From positions 36,801 through 100,800 of the forward strand of contig JAFSOD010000003.1 in assembly GCA_017447165.1 (NCBI GenBank): a stretch of DNA of 64,000 nucleotides, in the 5' to 3' direction. The notes beneath the pieces are model-generated. The model was not told where the DNA came from, did no database searches, and worked only from the letters and a program-made list of their open reading frames with translations. The translations under genes were made by a program, and so were the position numbers. The DNA comes from Bacilli bacterium. GTDB lineage: Bacteria > Bacillota_I > Bacilli_A > RFN20 > CAG-826. Of the stretch, positions 1 to 9,569 are shown piece after piece (the stretch's first letter is position 1; the number at the start of each line of letters is the position of its first letter).

Positions 1-2
1 AA

Positions 3-2504
3 GAAATTGCTGACATCATGAAGACAAGATTAGAAGCATATAATGTTTCTTCTTACGATCTTAAGACTGTCGGTGACGACATTATTACTGTTTCCTTTTC
101 AGCGGAAAACGATACTAAATATCAACAAATCATTACCTATTTAGGATTTAGTGGTTCTTTTGCTTTAGTCAACAAAGCCAATAGCTTAGTAAAAGGAAAA
201 GAATTCCTTAATGGTGCCGCCTACACCAAATCATATGCAGTCAATGAATACCCAACAGTCATTATTCCAGTTAAAACAGATTCAGAAGCCTATGCAGATT
301 TAATTGATAAATGTGTTTCCGAGCCAGAACAACAAACCGAAGGTGAAGGTGAAGAAGCTACCACCACAGATATCGGTAGAATTTATGTTTTATATAACTG
401 GCAAGAAGGTGAAACTTACGACGTTTTGACCGAAACCAATCAATTAACCGCTAAAACATTATTAACAATTGATTTCCAATTAGACGATGAGAAAACCGGT
501 TTATATTACGATAGCAACAAAAACTCATTCTCTAAAGTTTGTGGCTTCCAAGATGCTAACGGAAATGGTTATGCCGACCCTAACGAAGTTCGTGAAGCTT
601 ATGCTCAAGCTGATTATTTAGTGAATTTATTCTCCGCTTCTGCCTATGATTACGAAGTAAAATGTATCAAAGGTTTAGCAGAAGGCACCAAAGAATATAT
701 CGACGTTAAAGTTGAAAGAGTTACTAATCCAGATACTGGAAGATTAGTTTGGAACCGCACTTTAACTGCAGTTGTTGCTTTAACTATTATCGTTTCCTTA
801 TTACTCGTCTTCTTCTATAAAGCTGGTGCAGCAAGTGTCATTGCTACAACAATGGTTTCTGCTTTCTTTGCTTTATTAGTAATGATGAAGACCGGATTAG
901 AATATAACTCTTTAGGAGTTGTTGGCCTTGTCACTGTTGCCTTACTTTCAATTGTCAGCGGCATTATCTACTTAAACAAAATCAAAGAAGACTCTTATAG
1001 AGGACACACTTTAAAGAAAGCTAACGCTGAAGCCAGCAAGAAGAGCTTGCTCCCAATTATTGATATCCATGTTGTAGCATTAATTATTGGCATTATGCTT
1101 TATGCATTTGGCGGAACTCCACTTAGAACAATGGCTGCTGTTTTAACTATTGGTAGCATTATCTCTGGTTTAATCAGCATCTTTGGTTTAAAAGGCTTAA
1201 TGTGGTTAATCACTAACGCCACCGTGATGAACGGCCGCTATGATTTACTTGGCATTAATAAAGAGAATGTCCCAGATCATATGGCAGAAGAAAAACAAAA
1301 CTATTACGGACCATATGCTGATAAAGAATTCTCTAAACGCAAAAAACCAGTTGGCTTAGTGGCGCTTGGTACATTTGTACTCGCTTTAGTTGGCGTTATT
1401 ACATTTGCTAGTGTGAGAGGTGGAGATTTATTTAAACAACCAAGTTCTCAATCATTAGGCAATGAAATCTATGTTCAAAACAGGATCTTAGTCACTAACG
1501 ACGAAACATCTCCGTTAACCGATACTTCTTTAGATTCCATCCTAGATGACATTTTAATTGAAAGTAAAAAAGGTGTAGAAATTGATGAAGCTAATGAAGA
1601 AACATACATCACCCTAAAAGAATGTGTCAAAGATAAAATTTTATTCACAACCAGTGAAACCAAAGTTGAAGAAACTATCTCTAATAACTATGTTGATACT
1701 TACTTCCGTTTGACTTTGTCAAAACAATTATCCGGAGAAGAGGTTGCGAGAGTACGAGGCGAATCTTCTACAACTTTAAATGAAGTTTTAGATGAATACT
1801 TTAATATCACCTCAACATTCTCTTCTTCAGTAGAGAATAAAATGACTTTAAAAGCAGTTAATACAGTAGTGAACCCTGCTTCACCAAAATGGGGTAAAGT
1901 AATTTTAGGAACATACGTTGCTGTGTTAATTATCACTGTTTACTTAATGCTTAGATATCGCTTAAGCCGTGGTTTATCTTCACTTGTCTTCCCAGTTGTT
2001 AGTAGCTTAATTACTATCGGCATCATGCTCTTACTCAACTTATTCTTAAGCATGTCTGCTTCAGTAATTATTGCTGCTCCAATCGTTTGCTTATTTAGCT
2101 ACTTATATCTCATTCAATTCTATAATCGCGAAAGAGAATTATTGCTTGAAGATAAAGTTAAAGATAATTCCAAAGAACATCGTGCTGAAGTTGCTAAACG
2201 CGCATTAGGAATGGCGTATGCACCAATTCTTGTAACTGCGGTTATTGGAATTTATTGCTTGATCAACTTCTTTGGATTTGCCCCATCAGTGATGTCTGTT
2301 GCTTATGCGGCAATGTTCATTGGAGCCCTTATTGCTTTAGGCTTAGCCCAAGTTCTTGTTGTTCCAGTTTCTAATTGGTTATTCAATTTATTCTCCAAAG
2401 TAAAGATTAATAGAAAGCCAAAAGAGAACAAAAAGAACAAGAATAAACCAGTTAAGAAATCAGCAGAACCAGAAGAAGCTATCTTTATTGGTATTAACGA
2501 CTAA
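3..2504 (+). CDS. secDF: Protein translocase SecDF, 5' end outside window
   Basis: This is probably the fused SecD-SecF membrane protein that uses the proton gradient to pull exported proteins through SecYEG. The frame is open from base 3, so the N-terminus lies outside the window; the ATG at 18 is internal. A long extracytoplasmic part covers roughly the first 240 residues, followed by a first membrane bundle (about 245-460), a second extracytoplasmic part (about 480-625) and a second bundle with a lysine-rich cytoplasmic tail. Two domain-plus-bundle units in one chain is the SecDF layout. The position just before recJ matches Bacillus. The sequence is divergent, so the call rests on topology plus neighbourhood. 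A hairpin terminator follows 9 bases after the stop. Confidence 0.75.
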   Translation, partial: EIADIMKTRLEAYNVSSYDLKTVGDDIITVSFSAENDTKYQQIITYLGFSGSFALVNKANSLVKGKEFLNGAAYTKSYAVNEYPTVIIPVKTDSEAYADLIDKCVSEPEQQTEGEGEEATTTDIGRIYVLYNWQEGETYDVLTETNQLTAKTLLTIDFQLDDEKTGLYYDSNKNSFSKVCGFQDANGNGYADPNEVREAYAQADYLVNLFSASAYDYEVKCIKGLAEGTKEYIDVKVERVTNPDTGRLVWNRTLTAVVALTIIVSLLLVFFYKAGAASVIATTMVSAFFALLVMMKTGLEYNSLGVVGLVTVALLSIVSGIIYLNKIKEDSYRGHTLKKANAEASKKSLLPIIDIHVVALIIGIMLYAFGGTPLRTMAAVLTIGSIISGLISIFGLKGLMWLITNATVMNGRYDLLGINKENVPDHMAEEKQNYYGPYADKEFSKRKKPVGLVALGTFVLALVGVITFASVRGGDLFKQPSSQSLGNEIYVQNRILVTNDETSPLTDTSLDSILDDILIESKKGVEIDEANEETYITLKECVKDKILFTTSETKVEETISNNYVDTYFRLTLSKQLSGEEVARVRGESSTTLNEVLDEYFNITSTFSSSVENKMTLKAVNTVVNPASPKWGKVILGTYVAVLIITVYLMLRYRLSRGLSSLVFPVVSSLITIGIMLLLNLFLSMSASVIIAAPIVCLFSYLYLIQFYNRERELLLEDKVKDNSKEHRAEVAKRALGMAYAPILVTAVIGIYCLINFFGFAPSVMSVAYAAMFIGALIALGLAQVLVVPVSNWLFNLFSKVKINRKPKENKKNKNKPVKKSAEPEEAIFIGIND

Positions 2505-2512
2505 TTTAAATT

Positions 2513-2536
2513 GCTACACTTGAGTGTAGCTTTTTT
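2513..2536 (+). terminator. Intrinsic terminator after secDF
   Basis: The perfect 7-bp stem GCTACAC/GTGTAGC has a 4-base loop and is followed directly by TTTTTT. It lies between the secDF stop and the recJ ATG and shows that the TTG-initiated upstream extension of recJ is not real coding sequence. Confidence 0.88.
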
Positions 2537-2543
2537 AACTTAT

Positions 2544-4100
2544 ATGAATAAATCCTTATTAGAACGACTTTTAGACTATTATCAGATAAGTTATGAGGAT
2601 TATCTTAAAATCACTAAGAAAACCTCATTACTAACTTTTAGTGATGGTCATAAATTTAATGATATTGATAACGCTGTTAATTTAGTTAAAGGAGTTATCG
2701 CCAATAAAGGAAAAATCGTTATTTATGGAGATTATGACGCTGATGGCATTATGGGAACATCAATCTTAGTAAAGATGTTTCAATATCTTGATGTGGTAGT
2801 TGATTATTATATCCCTAATCGTTATTTAGATGGTTATGGGCTTAATTTGATTCACACTCAAGAATATATCGATGCTAAATACGATTTAGTAATTACTGTA
2901 GATAATGGAATTACCGCCTTTGAGCCTATTGATTTATTGAATAAATCAGGTGTTAAGGTTTTAATATTAGATCATCATCAAACTCAAGATACAGTTCCTA
3001 ATGCGGATGCGATATGTCATCCAATTTATTCAAAATTTGGGGAAGTGAGCTCTAGTGGAGCCTTTACTGCCTTTATGTTTTCAATTGCTTTACTTGATAG
3101 AGTAGATAAATATTTATCAATCTTAGCGTCTATCTCCTTAATTAGTGATATGATGCCTCTACTTGAATATAACCGTAATTTACTAAGAAGTGTTTTCGAA
3201 GTTTATCGACACGGAGAATTCTTAGCGGTTGATTTATTAGGAGATAAAGAAGAATTTAACGAACAATTAATCGGGATGAAAATCGCCCCTCGAATTAACG
3301 CGATTGGCCGATTGTGTGAAGATACTTCGATTAGTGAAATAGTGAAATATTTTGTCACTGATGATAAAGATTTCATTTTGTCCTACTTTTCGCATATTAT
3401 TGAGATGAATAACGCTAGAAAAACTCTTTCTAAAGAAGAGATTGATGAAAGCGAAATATCCCCTGAGGATAAAGGCATAGTCTTATTTGGTGAATATAAA
3501 GAAGGAATCATCGGACTTGTTGCCAATTCGATTATGAATAAGCATCATCTTCCAACTGTGGTTTTCACTAAAACAGTGGATGGAAGTTTAAAAGGAAGCG
3601 CTAGAGCCCCAGAAGGTTTTGACATTGTCGAAGCTTTTAATGAATTGGGCGATATTTTATTAACAAGTGGTGGCCACGCAATGGCGGGAGGCTGCTCAAT
3701 CTTAGAAAAGGATTACGATGAATTCTCGCGTCGATTTAAAGAAATTGCTAAAAACAAACCTTTAAAAAAGGTTGAACATCAAACTATCGATATTGGAATG
3801 AGTGAACTTATCTTGGAAAATTATGAATTAATTCATTCTTTTTCGCCGTTTGGAGAATCTTGGCCAACTCCATTATTCAAACTTAGCCACATCAAGGTTA
3901 GTTCATTAACGTATTCAAGGGATCATAAACACATCATCACAAGTTTAGGAAATAGATTAAAAATAGTTTATTTTAACTATCCAAAGGAAGAATTAGAATC
4001 ACTTGGTTTTGTGGATTTTATAGGCACAATTAATAAAAAAGATTTTAAAGGTTTTGTTTATCTAGAATTTTCCGTTAAAGAGATGATTCCAAATAAATAA
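2544..4100 (+). CDS. recJ: Single-stranded-DNA-specific exonuclease RecJ
   Basis: RecJ is a 5'-3' single-strand exonuclease used in recombination and mismatch or base-excision repair. The 518-residue product has the DHH phosphoesterase motifs YGDYDADG (about 63-70) and DHHQT (about 143-147), and a C-terminal DHHA1-type region with GGHAMAGG (about 372). The frame continues upstream to a TTG at 2511, but that passes through the secDF terminator, so the ATG at 2544 is chosen. No Shine-Dalgarno sequence precedes it. In Bacillus, apt lies between recJ and relA; here it is absent. The protein is slightly shorter than E. coli RecJ. Confidence 0.93.
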   Translation: MNKSLLERLLDYYQISYEDYLKITKKTSLLTFSDGHKFNDIDNAVNLVKGVIANKGKIVIYGDYDADGIMGTSILVKMFQYLDVVVDYYIPNRYLDGYGLNLIHTQEYIDAKYDLVITVDNGITAFEPIDLLNKSGVKVLILDHHQTQDTVPNADAICHPIYSKFGEVSSSGAFTAFMFSIALLDRVDKYLSILASISLISDMMPLLEYNRNLLRSVFEVYRHGEFLAVDLLGDKEEFNEQLIGMKIAPRINAIGRLCEDTSISEIVKYFVTDDKDFILSYFSHIIEMNNARKTLSKEEIDESEISPEDKGIVLFGEYKEGIIGLVANSIMNKHHLPTVVFTKTVDGSLKGSARAPEGFDIVEAFNELGDILLTSGGHAMAGGCSILEKDYDEFSRRFKEIAKNKPLKKVEHQTIDIGMSELILENYELIHSFSPFGESWPTPLFKLSHIKVSSLTYSRDHKHIITSLGNRLKIVYFNYPKEELESLGFVDFIGTINKKDFKGFVYLEFSVKEMIPNK

Positions 4101-4148
4101 TATTTAAACTACATTTTTTAAGATTTATTTAATAAAAATTATCGAATT

Positions 4149-4178
4149 GAGTCGTACAAAACGATTCTATTTTTTTAT
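4149..4178 (+). terminator. Intrinsic terminator after recJ
   Basis: GAGTCGT pairs with ACGATTC (7 bp with one G-T wobble) across an ACAAA loop and is followed by TATTTTTTT. A second small hairpin AGTAAT-TTTT-ATTACT lies at 4181-4196, just before the relA promoter region. Confidence 0.75.
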
Positions 4179-4218
4179 TAAGTAATTTTTATTACTTTAT
4201 TAAAGCAATAAATAAGAC

Positions 4219-4231
4219 TAAAATAATTTAC
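4219..4231 (+). promoter_or_regulatory. Possible leaderless promoter of relA
   Basis: The -10-like TAAAAT at 4219-4224 ends 7 bases before the relA ATG, so transcription would start at or next to the start codon. No Shine-Dalgarno sequence is present. No convincing -35 was found. Confidence 0.4.
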
Positions 4232-6445
4232 ATGAATAAAACTAGTACAGGCAAAATCAATGGTGGATACCCTCTACATACCTTTGAGCAACTAGAGGAA
4301 AAATATAAAGAATACATCTCAGAAACTAGTGATCTTGAGAAAATCAAAGAAGCCTATCTTTTTGCTTGTGAGAAACATAAAGGCCAATTTAGAAAAAGTG
4401 GTGAGCCATATTATCATCACCTTTTAGAAGTAGCCTATATCTTAGCCTCTTTAAGAACCGGTCCAGCGACTATTATTTCTGGTTTATTACACGATGTTGT
4501 CGAAGACACTGATGTCAAAATTGAAGAAATTGAAAAACGCTGGGGCGAAGAAGTTGCTAAAATAGTTGACGCTTTAACTAAAATTCAAAGATTAAAACTT
4601 TCAAGAATCGAAAGCGAAGATTTTGAAGCCGAAGATCATCGTAAAATTTTCATTGGCATGGCTAAAGATATCCGTGTCATTATCATCAAGCTCGCGGATA
4701 GGTTGCATAATATGAGAACATTGGACTCCTTGAGTCCAGAAAGACAGATTGCGCTTTCTAAAGAAACAAGCCAAGTCTTTGTCCCTATTGCCCATCGATT
4801 AGGTTTAGACAATATTAAATGTGAACTCGCGGATTTATGTTTGAAATATTTAGAACCAGAAAGATATAAGGAAATCGTTTCATTACTTTCTCAAAAAGAG
4901 AAAAAATTAAAGAGATCTCTCGATGTTTTCCAAAAGAAAATCGCGGATATCATTTTTGAGCACAACATTCCATTTGAAATATTCTCAAGAGTGAAATCCA
5001 TTTCTTCAATTTATGACAAGATATATAAGAAAGGTCATCAATTTGATGAAATATACGATATTCTCGCTTTAAGAATTATTTGTGAAACCGAGATTCAATG
5101 TTATGAAATCTTAGGTTTAATTCACCAAACTTATAAACCAGTTCCAGGTCGCTTTAAAGATTATATTGCGATGCCTAAGCCAAACATGTATCAATCTTTG
5201 CACACCACAGTTATTTCTGGTGATGGCAACTTCTATGAAGTACAAATCAGAACCAAAGAAATGGATGAAGTTGCAGAAAGTGGTGTTGCTGCTCACTGGG
5301 CATATAAAGAGAAATCCGGATACAATCCAAAAGAAGAACAAAAAGAAATTGAGAATAAACTCCATTGGTTTAGAGACTTTGTCTCTATTAGTAGTGAAGA
5401 ACACACTGATGCGACCGAATACATGGATACACTTACACATGATATTTTCGATGCGAACGTCTACGTATTCACACCTAACGGGAAGGTTATCGAATTAATG
5501 CAAGGATCAACTCCAGTTGATTTTGCATATCGTATCCACACAAAAGTTGGTGATAGCTGCGTTGGTGCAATTGTCAACGGAGTAATGGTTCCACTTAATA
5601 CTATCCTTAAGACTGGTGATAAAGTGGAAATTAAAACCAGTAAATCTTCTCCAGGACCAAACGAAGGCTGGTTAGAATTTGTTAAGACTGGATTAGCAAG
5701 AAGCCAGATTAAGAAATTCTTAGCGAAAAAGAACGCTGAATTATTAAAAGAAGAAAAGATTGCCAAAGGCAAACAATCCGCAATTGATGCTTTTAAAGAT
5801 CGTGGAATCGAAGAAGCAGAAATGATGGAAATGCTTTCTAGTGAAAAGGTTCTCAAAGAATTTGATTTTGAAAATGTTGATGACTTATTCATCGGTATTT
5901 CCAATAGGAAGCCAGTTCCTAGTGCAATTATTAATTTCTTAGATATTAAAAAGCCAGTTACTTTACCAACTGGCAAAGCCAGAAATAGAACCGGTGAATC
6001 TATTCCGGTATATTGTCGTGGAGCGGATAATATTGCTATTTCTTTAGCAAACTGCTGTACGCCAATTCCTGGAGATAATATTGTTGGCTATGTTACCAAA
6101 GGTAAGGGTATTGCGGTTCATAGATCAAATTGTCCAAATATCGCTAATGAAACACAAAGACTTATCGATGTTTATTGGAAAGATGATATCGAATATGCAA
6201 CATATCCGGTCGACGTTTCTGTCGAAGCTAATGATAGAGCAAACTTATTAGTTGATATTATGAACACAATGAGTAGTGCAAAGGTGATTGTTAGTAGCCT
6301 TCACGCTCAAATTCAAAGACATAATACGTCACTTGTGACTGTCACTATGACGATATATGTTAGTGATGCAAAACGATTAAATGATATTTTTAATATCATG
6401 CTAAATATTAGAGGCGTCTATGACGTCAAACGAGTAATTCATTAA
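4232..6445 (+). CDS. relA: Bifunctional (p)ppGpp synthetase/hydrolase Rel
   Basis: This enzyme makes and degrades the stringent-response alarmone (p)ppGpp. Over 737 residues it shows the HD hydrolase domain with HH (62-63), HD (87-88) and ED (91-92), all intact. The synthetase domain follows, with RFKDYIAMPKPNMYQSLHTT (about 306) and QIRTKEMDEVAE (about 338). A TGS domain (about 400-460), a C-terminal zinc/RIS region with a CC pair, and an ACT domain (about 665-735) complete the long Rel architecture. The RxKD signature rather than ExDD marks the bifunctional type. It is followed by hisS after 12 bases. Confidence 0.97.
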   Translation: MNKTSTGKINGGYPLHTFEQLEEKYKEYISETSDLEKIKEAYLFACEKHKGQFRKSGEPYYHHLLEVAYILASLRTGPATIISGLLHDVVEDTDVKIEEIEKRWGEEVAKIVDALTKIQRLKLSRIESEDFEAEDHRKIFIGMAKDIRVIIIKLADRLHNMRTLDSLSPERQIALSKETSQVFVPIAHRLGLDNIKCELADLCLKYLEPERYKEIVSLLSQKEKKLKRSLDVFQKKIADIIFEHNIPFEIFSRVKSISSIYDKIYKKGHQFDEIYDILALRIICETEIQCYEILGLIHQTYKPVPGRFKDYIAMPKPNMYQSLHTTVISGDGNFYEVQIRTKEMDEVAESGVAAHWAYKEKSGYNPKEEQKEIENKLHWFRDFVSISSEEHTDATEYMDTLTHDIFDANVYVFTPNGKVIELMQGSTPVDFAYRIHTKVGDSCVGAIVNGVMVPLNTILKTGDKVEIKTSKSSPGPNEGWLEFVKTGLARSQIKKFLAKKNAELLKEEKIAKGKQSAIDAFKDRGIEEAEMMEMLSSEKVLKEFDFENVDDLFIGISNRKPVPSAIINFLDIKKPVTLPTGKARNRTGESIPVYCRGADNIAISLANCCTPIPGDNIVGYVTKGKGIAVHRSNCPNIANETQRLIDVYWKDDIEYATYPVDVSVEANDRANLLVDIMNTMSSAKVIVSSLHAQIQRHNTSLVTVTMTIYVSDAKRLNDIFNIMLNIRGVYDVKRVIH

Positions 6446-6457
6446 GGAGGACGAAAA

Positions 6458-7762
6458 ATGGAAGAAATCAAGAATGTCAAAGGCACTCATGACGTATTTG
6501 GTGATGAAAATAATGCTTATGAAAAAGTTGAGAGCTTAATGAAATCAATCGCGGAGATTTATGCCTATAAAGGTGTTAGACCTCCAGTCCTTGAATACAA
6601 TTCAGTATTCGTAAGAGGAGTGGGAGAATCTAGCGATGTTGTCAGAAAAGAAATGTATACATTTGCTGATAAAGGTGGACGTGATTTGACATTGCGCCCA
6701 GAATTTACCGCAGGTATTATGCGTTTAGCAATTCAAAATAAGCTTTATGCGACTAACGAACTCCCATTAAAGTTATATTATTTAGGACCTGTCTTTCGTT
6801 ACGAAAGACCACAATTAGGCAGATACCGTCAATTTAATCAATTTGGTGTCGAATCCATTGGTCATAATTCTCCCATGAATGACGTTGAAGTGATTGTCCT
6901 TGCTTATACCATCCTCTCATCCTTAGGATTAGAAAATGTGAAAATTAAAATTAACACTTTAGGTGATGAGGCAAGTAGAAATGCTTATAGAGCAGCTTTA
7001 AAAGAGTATTTTGCTAAATATATCGACAACATGTGTGTTGATTGTAAGAGCAGATTTGAATTAAATCCTTTAAGGATTTTAGACTGTAAAGTTCCCGATG
7101 ATCGTCCAATTATTGACGAAGCTCCTAAAATCGGTGCCTACCTTTCTAAAGAAAGCAAAGAAAGATTTGATGCGGTGTTAGAGGCTTTAGAATCTTTGCA
7201 AATCCCTTATGAAATCGATCAAGGTTTAGTAAGAGGCTTAGATTATTATTCAGAAACCGTCTTCGAGTTCCATTATAAGAGCGCAAAAGGCAATGACTAT
7301 GGCGCGATTGGTGCTGGTGGACATTATGGTAGCTTAATGAAAGAATTAGGCGGACCTGACTTACCAGGTGTTGGCTTCTCTTTCGGTATTGAAAGAGTGG
7401 TTTCTGTTTTAAGTGATAACGACTTATTAAACGATATCGCTTATGAATTAGATGCCTATATTATGCCATTAGATAAATCTTTAGATTTATACGCTCAAGA
7501 AGTCGCTGTTATTTTAAGAAATAGTGGCGGCTATAAAGTGGATGTCTGCTTTGACAATGTCAAACTTGGCAATATGTTCAAGCGTGCCACCACAAAGAAT
7601 GCGAAATACGCGATTATCATTGGCGAAGATGAAGCTAAAGCAGAGTCTGTAGTCTTAAAAGACTTAGCGACACAAGAACAACAAACTGTAAAAATCGAAG
7701 ATTTAGTTGATAAACTCGATGAATTATATGAATCGTCATATCCTGAGGAGGAAGATAAGTAA
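6458..7762 (+). CDS. hisS: Histidyl-tRNA synthetase
   Basis: A class II synthetase that charges tRNA-His. The 434-residue product has motif 2 around FRYERPQLGRYRQFNQFG (about 113-130), the HisRS-specific GLVRGLDYYSETVFEF (about 256-271) and motif 3 GVGFSFGIERV (about 305). A strong Shine-Dalgarno AAGGAGG precedes the ATG. The stop codon overlaps the aspS start (TAATG), so the two are translationally coupled, as in the Bacillus hisS-aspS pair. The dtd gene often found upstream is absent. Confidence 0.97.
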   Translation: MEEIKNVKGTHDVFGDENNAYEKVESLMKSIAEIYAYKGVRPPVLEYNSVFVRGVGESSDVVRKEMYTFADKGGRDLTLRPEFTAGIMRLAIQNKLYATNELPLKLYYLGPVFRYERPQLGRYRQFNQFGVESIGHNSPMNDVEVIVLAYTILSSLGLENVKIKINTLGDEASRNAYRAALKEYFAKYIDNMCVDCKSRFELNPLRILDCKVPDDRPIIDEAPKIGAYLSKESKERFDAVLEALESLQIPYEIDQGLVRGLDYYSETVFEFHYKSAKGNDYGAIGAGGHYGSLMKELGGPDLPGVGFSFGIERVVSVLSDNDLLNDIAYELDAYIMPLDKSLDLYAQEVAVILRNSGGYKVDVCFDNVKLGNMFKRATTKNAKYAIIIGEDEAKAESVVLKDLATQEQQTVKIEDLVDKLDELYESSYPEEEDK

Positions 7763-9495
7763 TGAAAAGAACTTGTTTTAATACCGAATTAAATGAGAAG
7801 AACGTTGGCCAAGAGGTCACTCTTGTTGGCTGGGTTTCTAAAAGAAGAAATCTTGGTTCTTTACTCTTTATCGATTTAAGAGATCGTAGTGGAATTATCC
7901 AAGTCACCGTTAACGAAGGGGTGGAAGTTCCTGATATTCGTAATGAATATATCATCTCGGTTACCGGTAAAGTTTCTCTTAAAGAGAAAGCTAACCCAAA
8001 TTTAAAGACCGGTAAGATTGAAGTGATTGCTTCTAAAGTTGAAGTGATTAACACCGCGAAAACCACACCTTTAATCATTGCTGATGAAACCGACGCATTA
8101 GAGGATACTAGATTAAAATATCGTTATCTCGACTTACGTCGTCCAGTAATGCAGTCCTATTTAGATATTCGTCACCAAATCAAATTAGCGGTTCACGAAT
8201 ATTTATCTAAAGAACACTTCATAGAAGTGGAAACACCAATTCTTACATTATCTACACCAGAAGGCGCTCGTGATTATTTAGTGCCTAGCCGTGTACATCA
8301 TGGAAAGTTCTACGCTCTTCCTCAATCACCGCAAATCTTTAAGCAATTATTAATGATTGGTGGAGTGGAACGCTATTATCAAATAGCGAGATGCTTTAGA
8401 GATGAAGATTTAAGAGCGGATAGACAACCAGATTTCACCCAAATTGATATTGAAACTAGTTTCCTTGATCAAGATCAATTCCTTACCATGATGGAAGGAT
8501 TGATTAAAGAAATCTTTAAAAAGACCGTGAACTATGATGTAAAACTCCCATTAAGAAGACTTCCTTATAAGGAAGCAATGGATAATTATGGTAGCGATAA
8601 ACCTGACACCAGATTCGACATCAAACTCCAAGATGTTAAAGAGATTTTCGCTAATAGCGAATTCGGTGGCTTTAAGGATGTTGAAGCAATTAGAGCTATC
8701 GTTGTTAATGGAGTTGCTTCTATAACTTCTAGAAAAGTTATTGATGAATTAACTTTAGAAGCGAAGAAGTTCGGATTAGGCGGTTTAAGCGTTATTAAAG
8801 TGGAGAACGAGGAATTAACCGGCTCATTCGTTAAATTCCTTTCAGAAGCTGAAAAGAGTGCTTTAAAAGCCAAATTAGGTTTTGTTAATGATGATATTAT
8901 TATCATCGCAGCTGGTAAATACAACCGCGTCTGCCCACTCTTAGGCGCATTAAGACTTAAATATGCTAAACAATTAGGTTTAATTAAACCTAACACATAT
9001 GATTTATTATGGGTCGTGGATTTCCCACTCTTTGAAAGAGACGTGGAAAATGGTGCAATCACCTCAACTCACCACCCATTTACTAGACCTAGAGACGAAG
9101 ACCTCAAGTATCTAGATACAGATCCAACCAAGATTTTAAGCTATGCTTACGATATCGTAATCAATGGCTATGAAGCTGGTGGTGGATCTTTAAGAATCTA
9201 TGACCAAGACGTCCAAAAGAAGATTTTCTCAGTTCTCGGATTATCTGACGAAGACATTAAGAGAAAATTTGGCTTCTTTGTGGATGCGTTCCAATATGGA
9301 ACGCCACCTCATGCAGGTATGGCCTTTGGCTTAGATAGATTAACGATGATTCTAGGTGGCACTGATAATATCAGAGATGTCATTGCCTTCCCTAAGAACT
9401 TAGCAGCTGTCTGTCCAATGTCTATGGCCCCAAATACCGTAGATGAAGCGCAATTAAAAGAGCTTGGAATTGCGGTTACAGATTACGAAAAATAG
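7762..9495 (+). CDS. aspS: Aspartyl-tRNA synthetase
   Basis: A class II synthetase that charges tRNA-Asp, and tRNA-Asn if the enzyme is non-discriminating, which cannot be decided here. The 577-residue product has an N-terminal OB-fold anticodon-binding domain (about 1-105), motif 2 with FRDEDLRADRQPDFTQID (about 212), a bacterial GAD insertion (about 280-410) and motif 3 GMAFGLDRLTMILGG (about 520). The start overlaps the hisS stop. No hairpin terminator follows; instead a TACTAATT repeat array lies 26 bases after the stop. Confidence 0.97.
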   Translation: MKRTCFNTELNEKNVGQEVTLVGWVSKRRNLGSLLFIDLRDRSGIIQVTVNEGVEVPDIRNEYIISVTGKVSLKEKANPNLKTGKIEVIASKVEVINTAKTTPLIIADETDALEDTRLKYRYLDLRRPVMQSYLDIRHQIKLAVHEYLSKEHFIEVETPILTLSTPEGARDYLVPSRVHHGKFYALPQSPQIFKQLLMIGGVERYYQIARCFRDEDLRADRQPDFTQIDIETSFLDQDQFLTMMEGLIKEIFKKTVNYDVKLPLRRLPYKEAMDNYGSDKPDTRFDIKLQDVKEIFANSEFGGFKDVEAIRAIVVNGVASITSRKVIDELTLEAKKFGLGGLSVIKVENEELTGSFVKFLSEAEKSALKAKLGFVNDDIIIIAAGKYNRVCPLLGALRLKYAKQLGLIKPNTYDLLWVVDFPLFERDVENGAITSTHHPFTRPRDEDLKYLDTDPTKILSYAYDIVINGYEAGGGSLRIYDQDVQKKIFSVLGLSDEDIKRKFGFFVDAFQYGTPPHAGMAFGLDRLTMILGGTDNIRDVIAFPKNLAAVCPMSMAPNTVDEAQLKELGIAVTDYEK

Positions 9496-9521
9496 TGAAA
9501 TATATACAAAGTATATACAAA

Positions 9522-9550
9522 TACTAATTTACTACTAATTAAAAACTAAT
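9522..9550 (+). repeat. TACTAATT array, copy 1 (aspS-tkt)
   Basis: Units TACTAATT (9522), TACTAATT (9533) and AACTAAT (9544) follow at exact 11-base steps. Just upstream, TATATACAAA is repeated at 9501 and 9512, also 11 bases apart. The array sits between the aspS stop and the tkt Shine-Dalgarno. It is the only intergenic copy whose TACTAATT strand is the sense strand of the preceding gene. Confidence 0.75.
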
Positions 9551-9569
9551 CATAAATAAGGAGAAAATT

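Noticed and set aside
2511..2543. Upstream extension of recJ from a TTG
   Set aside because: It would translate through a perfect terminator hairpin; the ATG at 2544 fits the family start.
5166..5498. 110-codon plus-strand ORF inside relA
   Set aside because: It is a frame shadow of a clearly conserved synthetase region; its sequence resembles no family.
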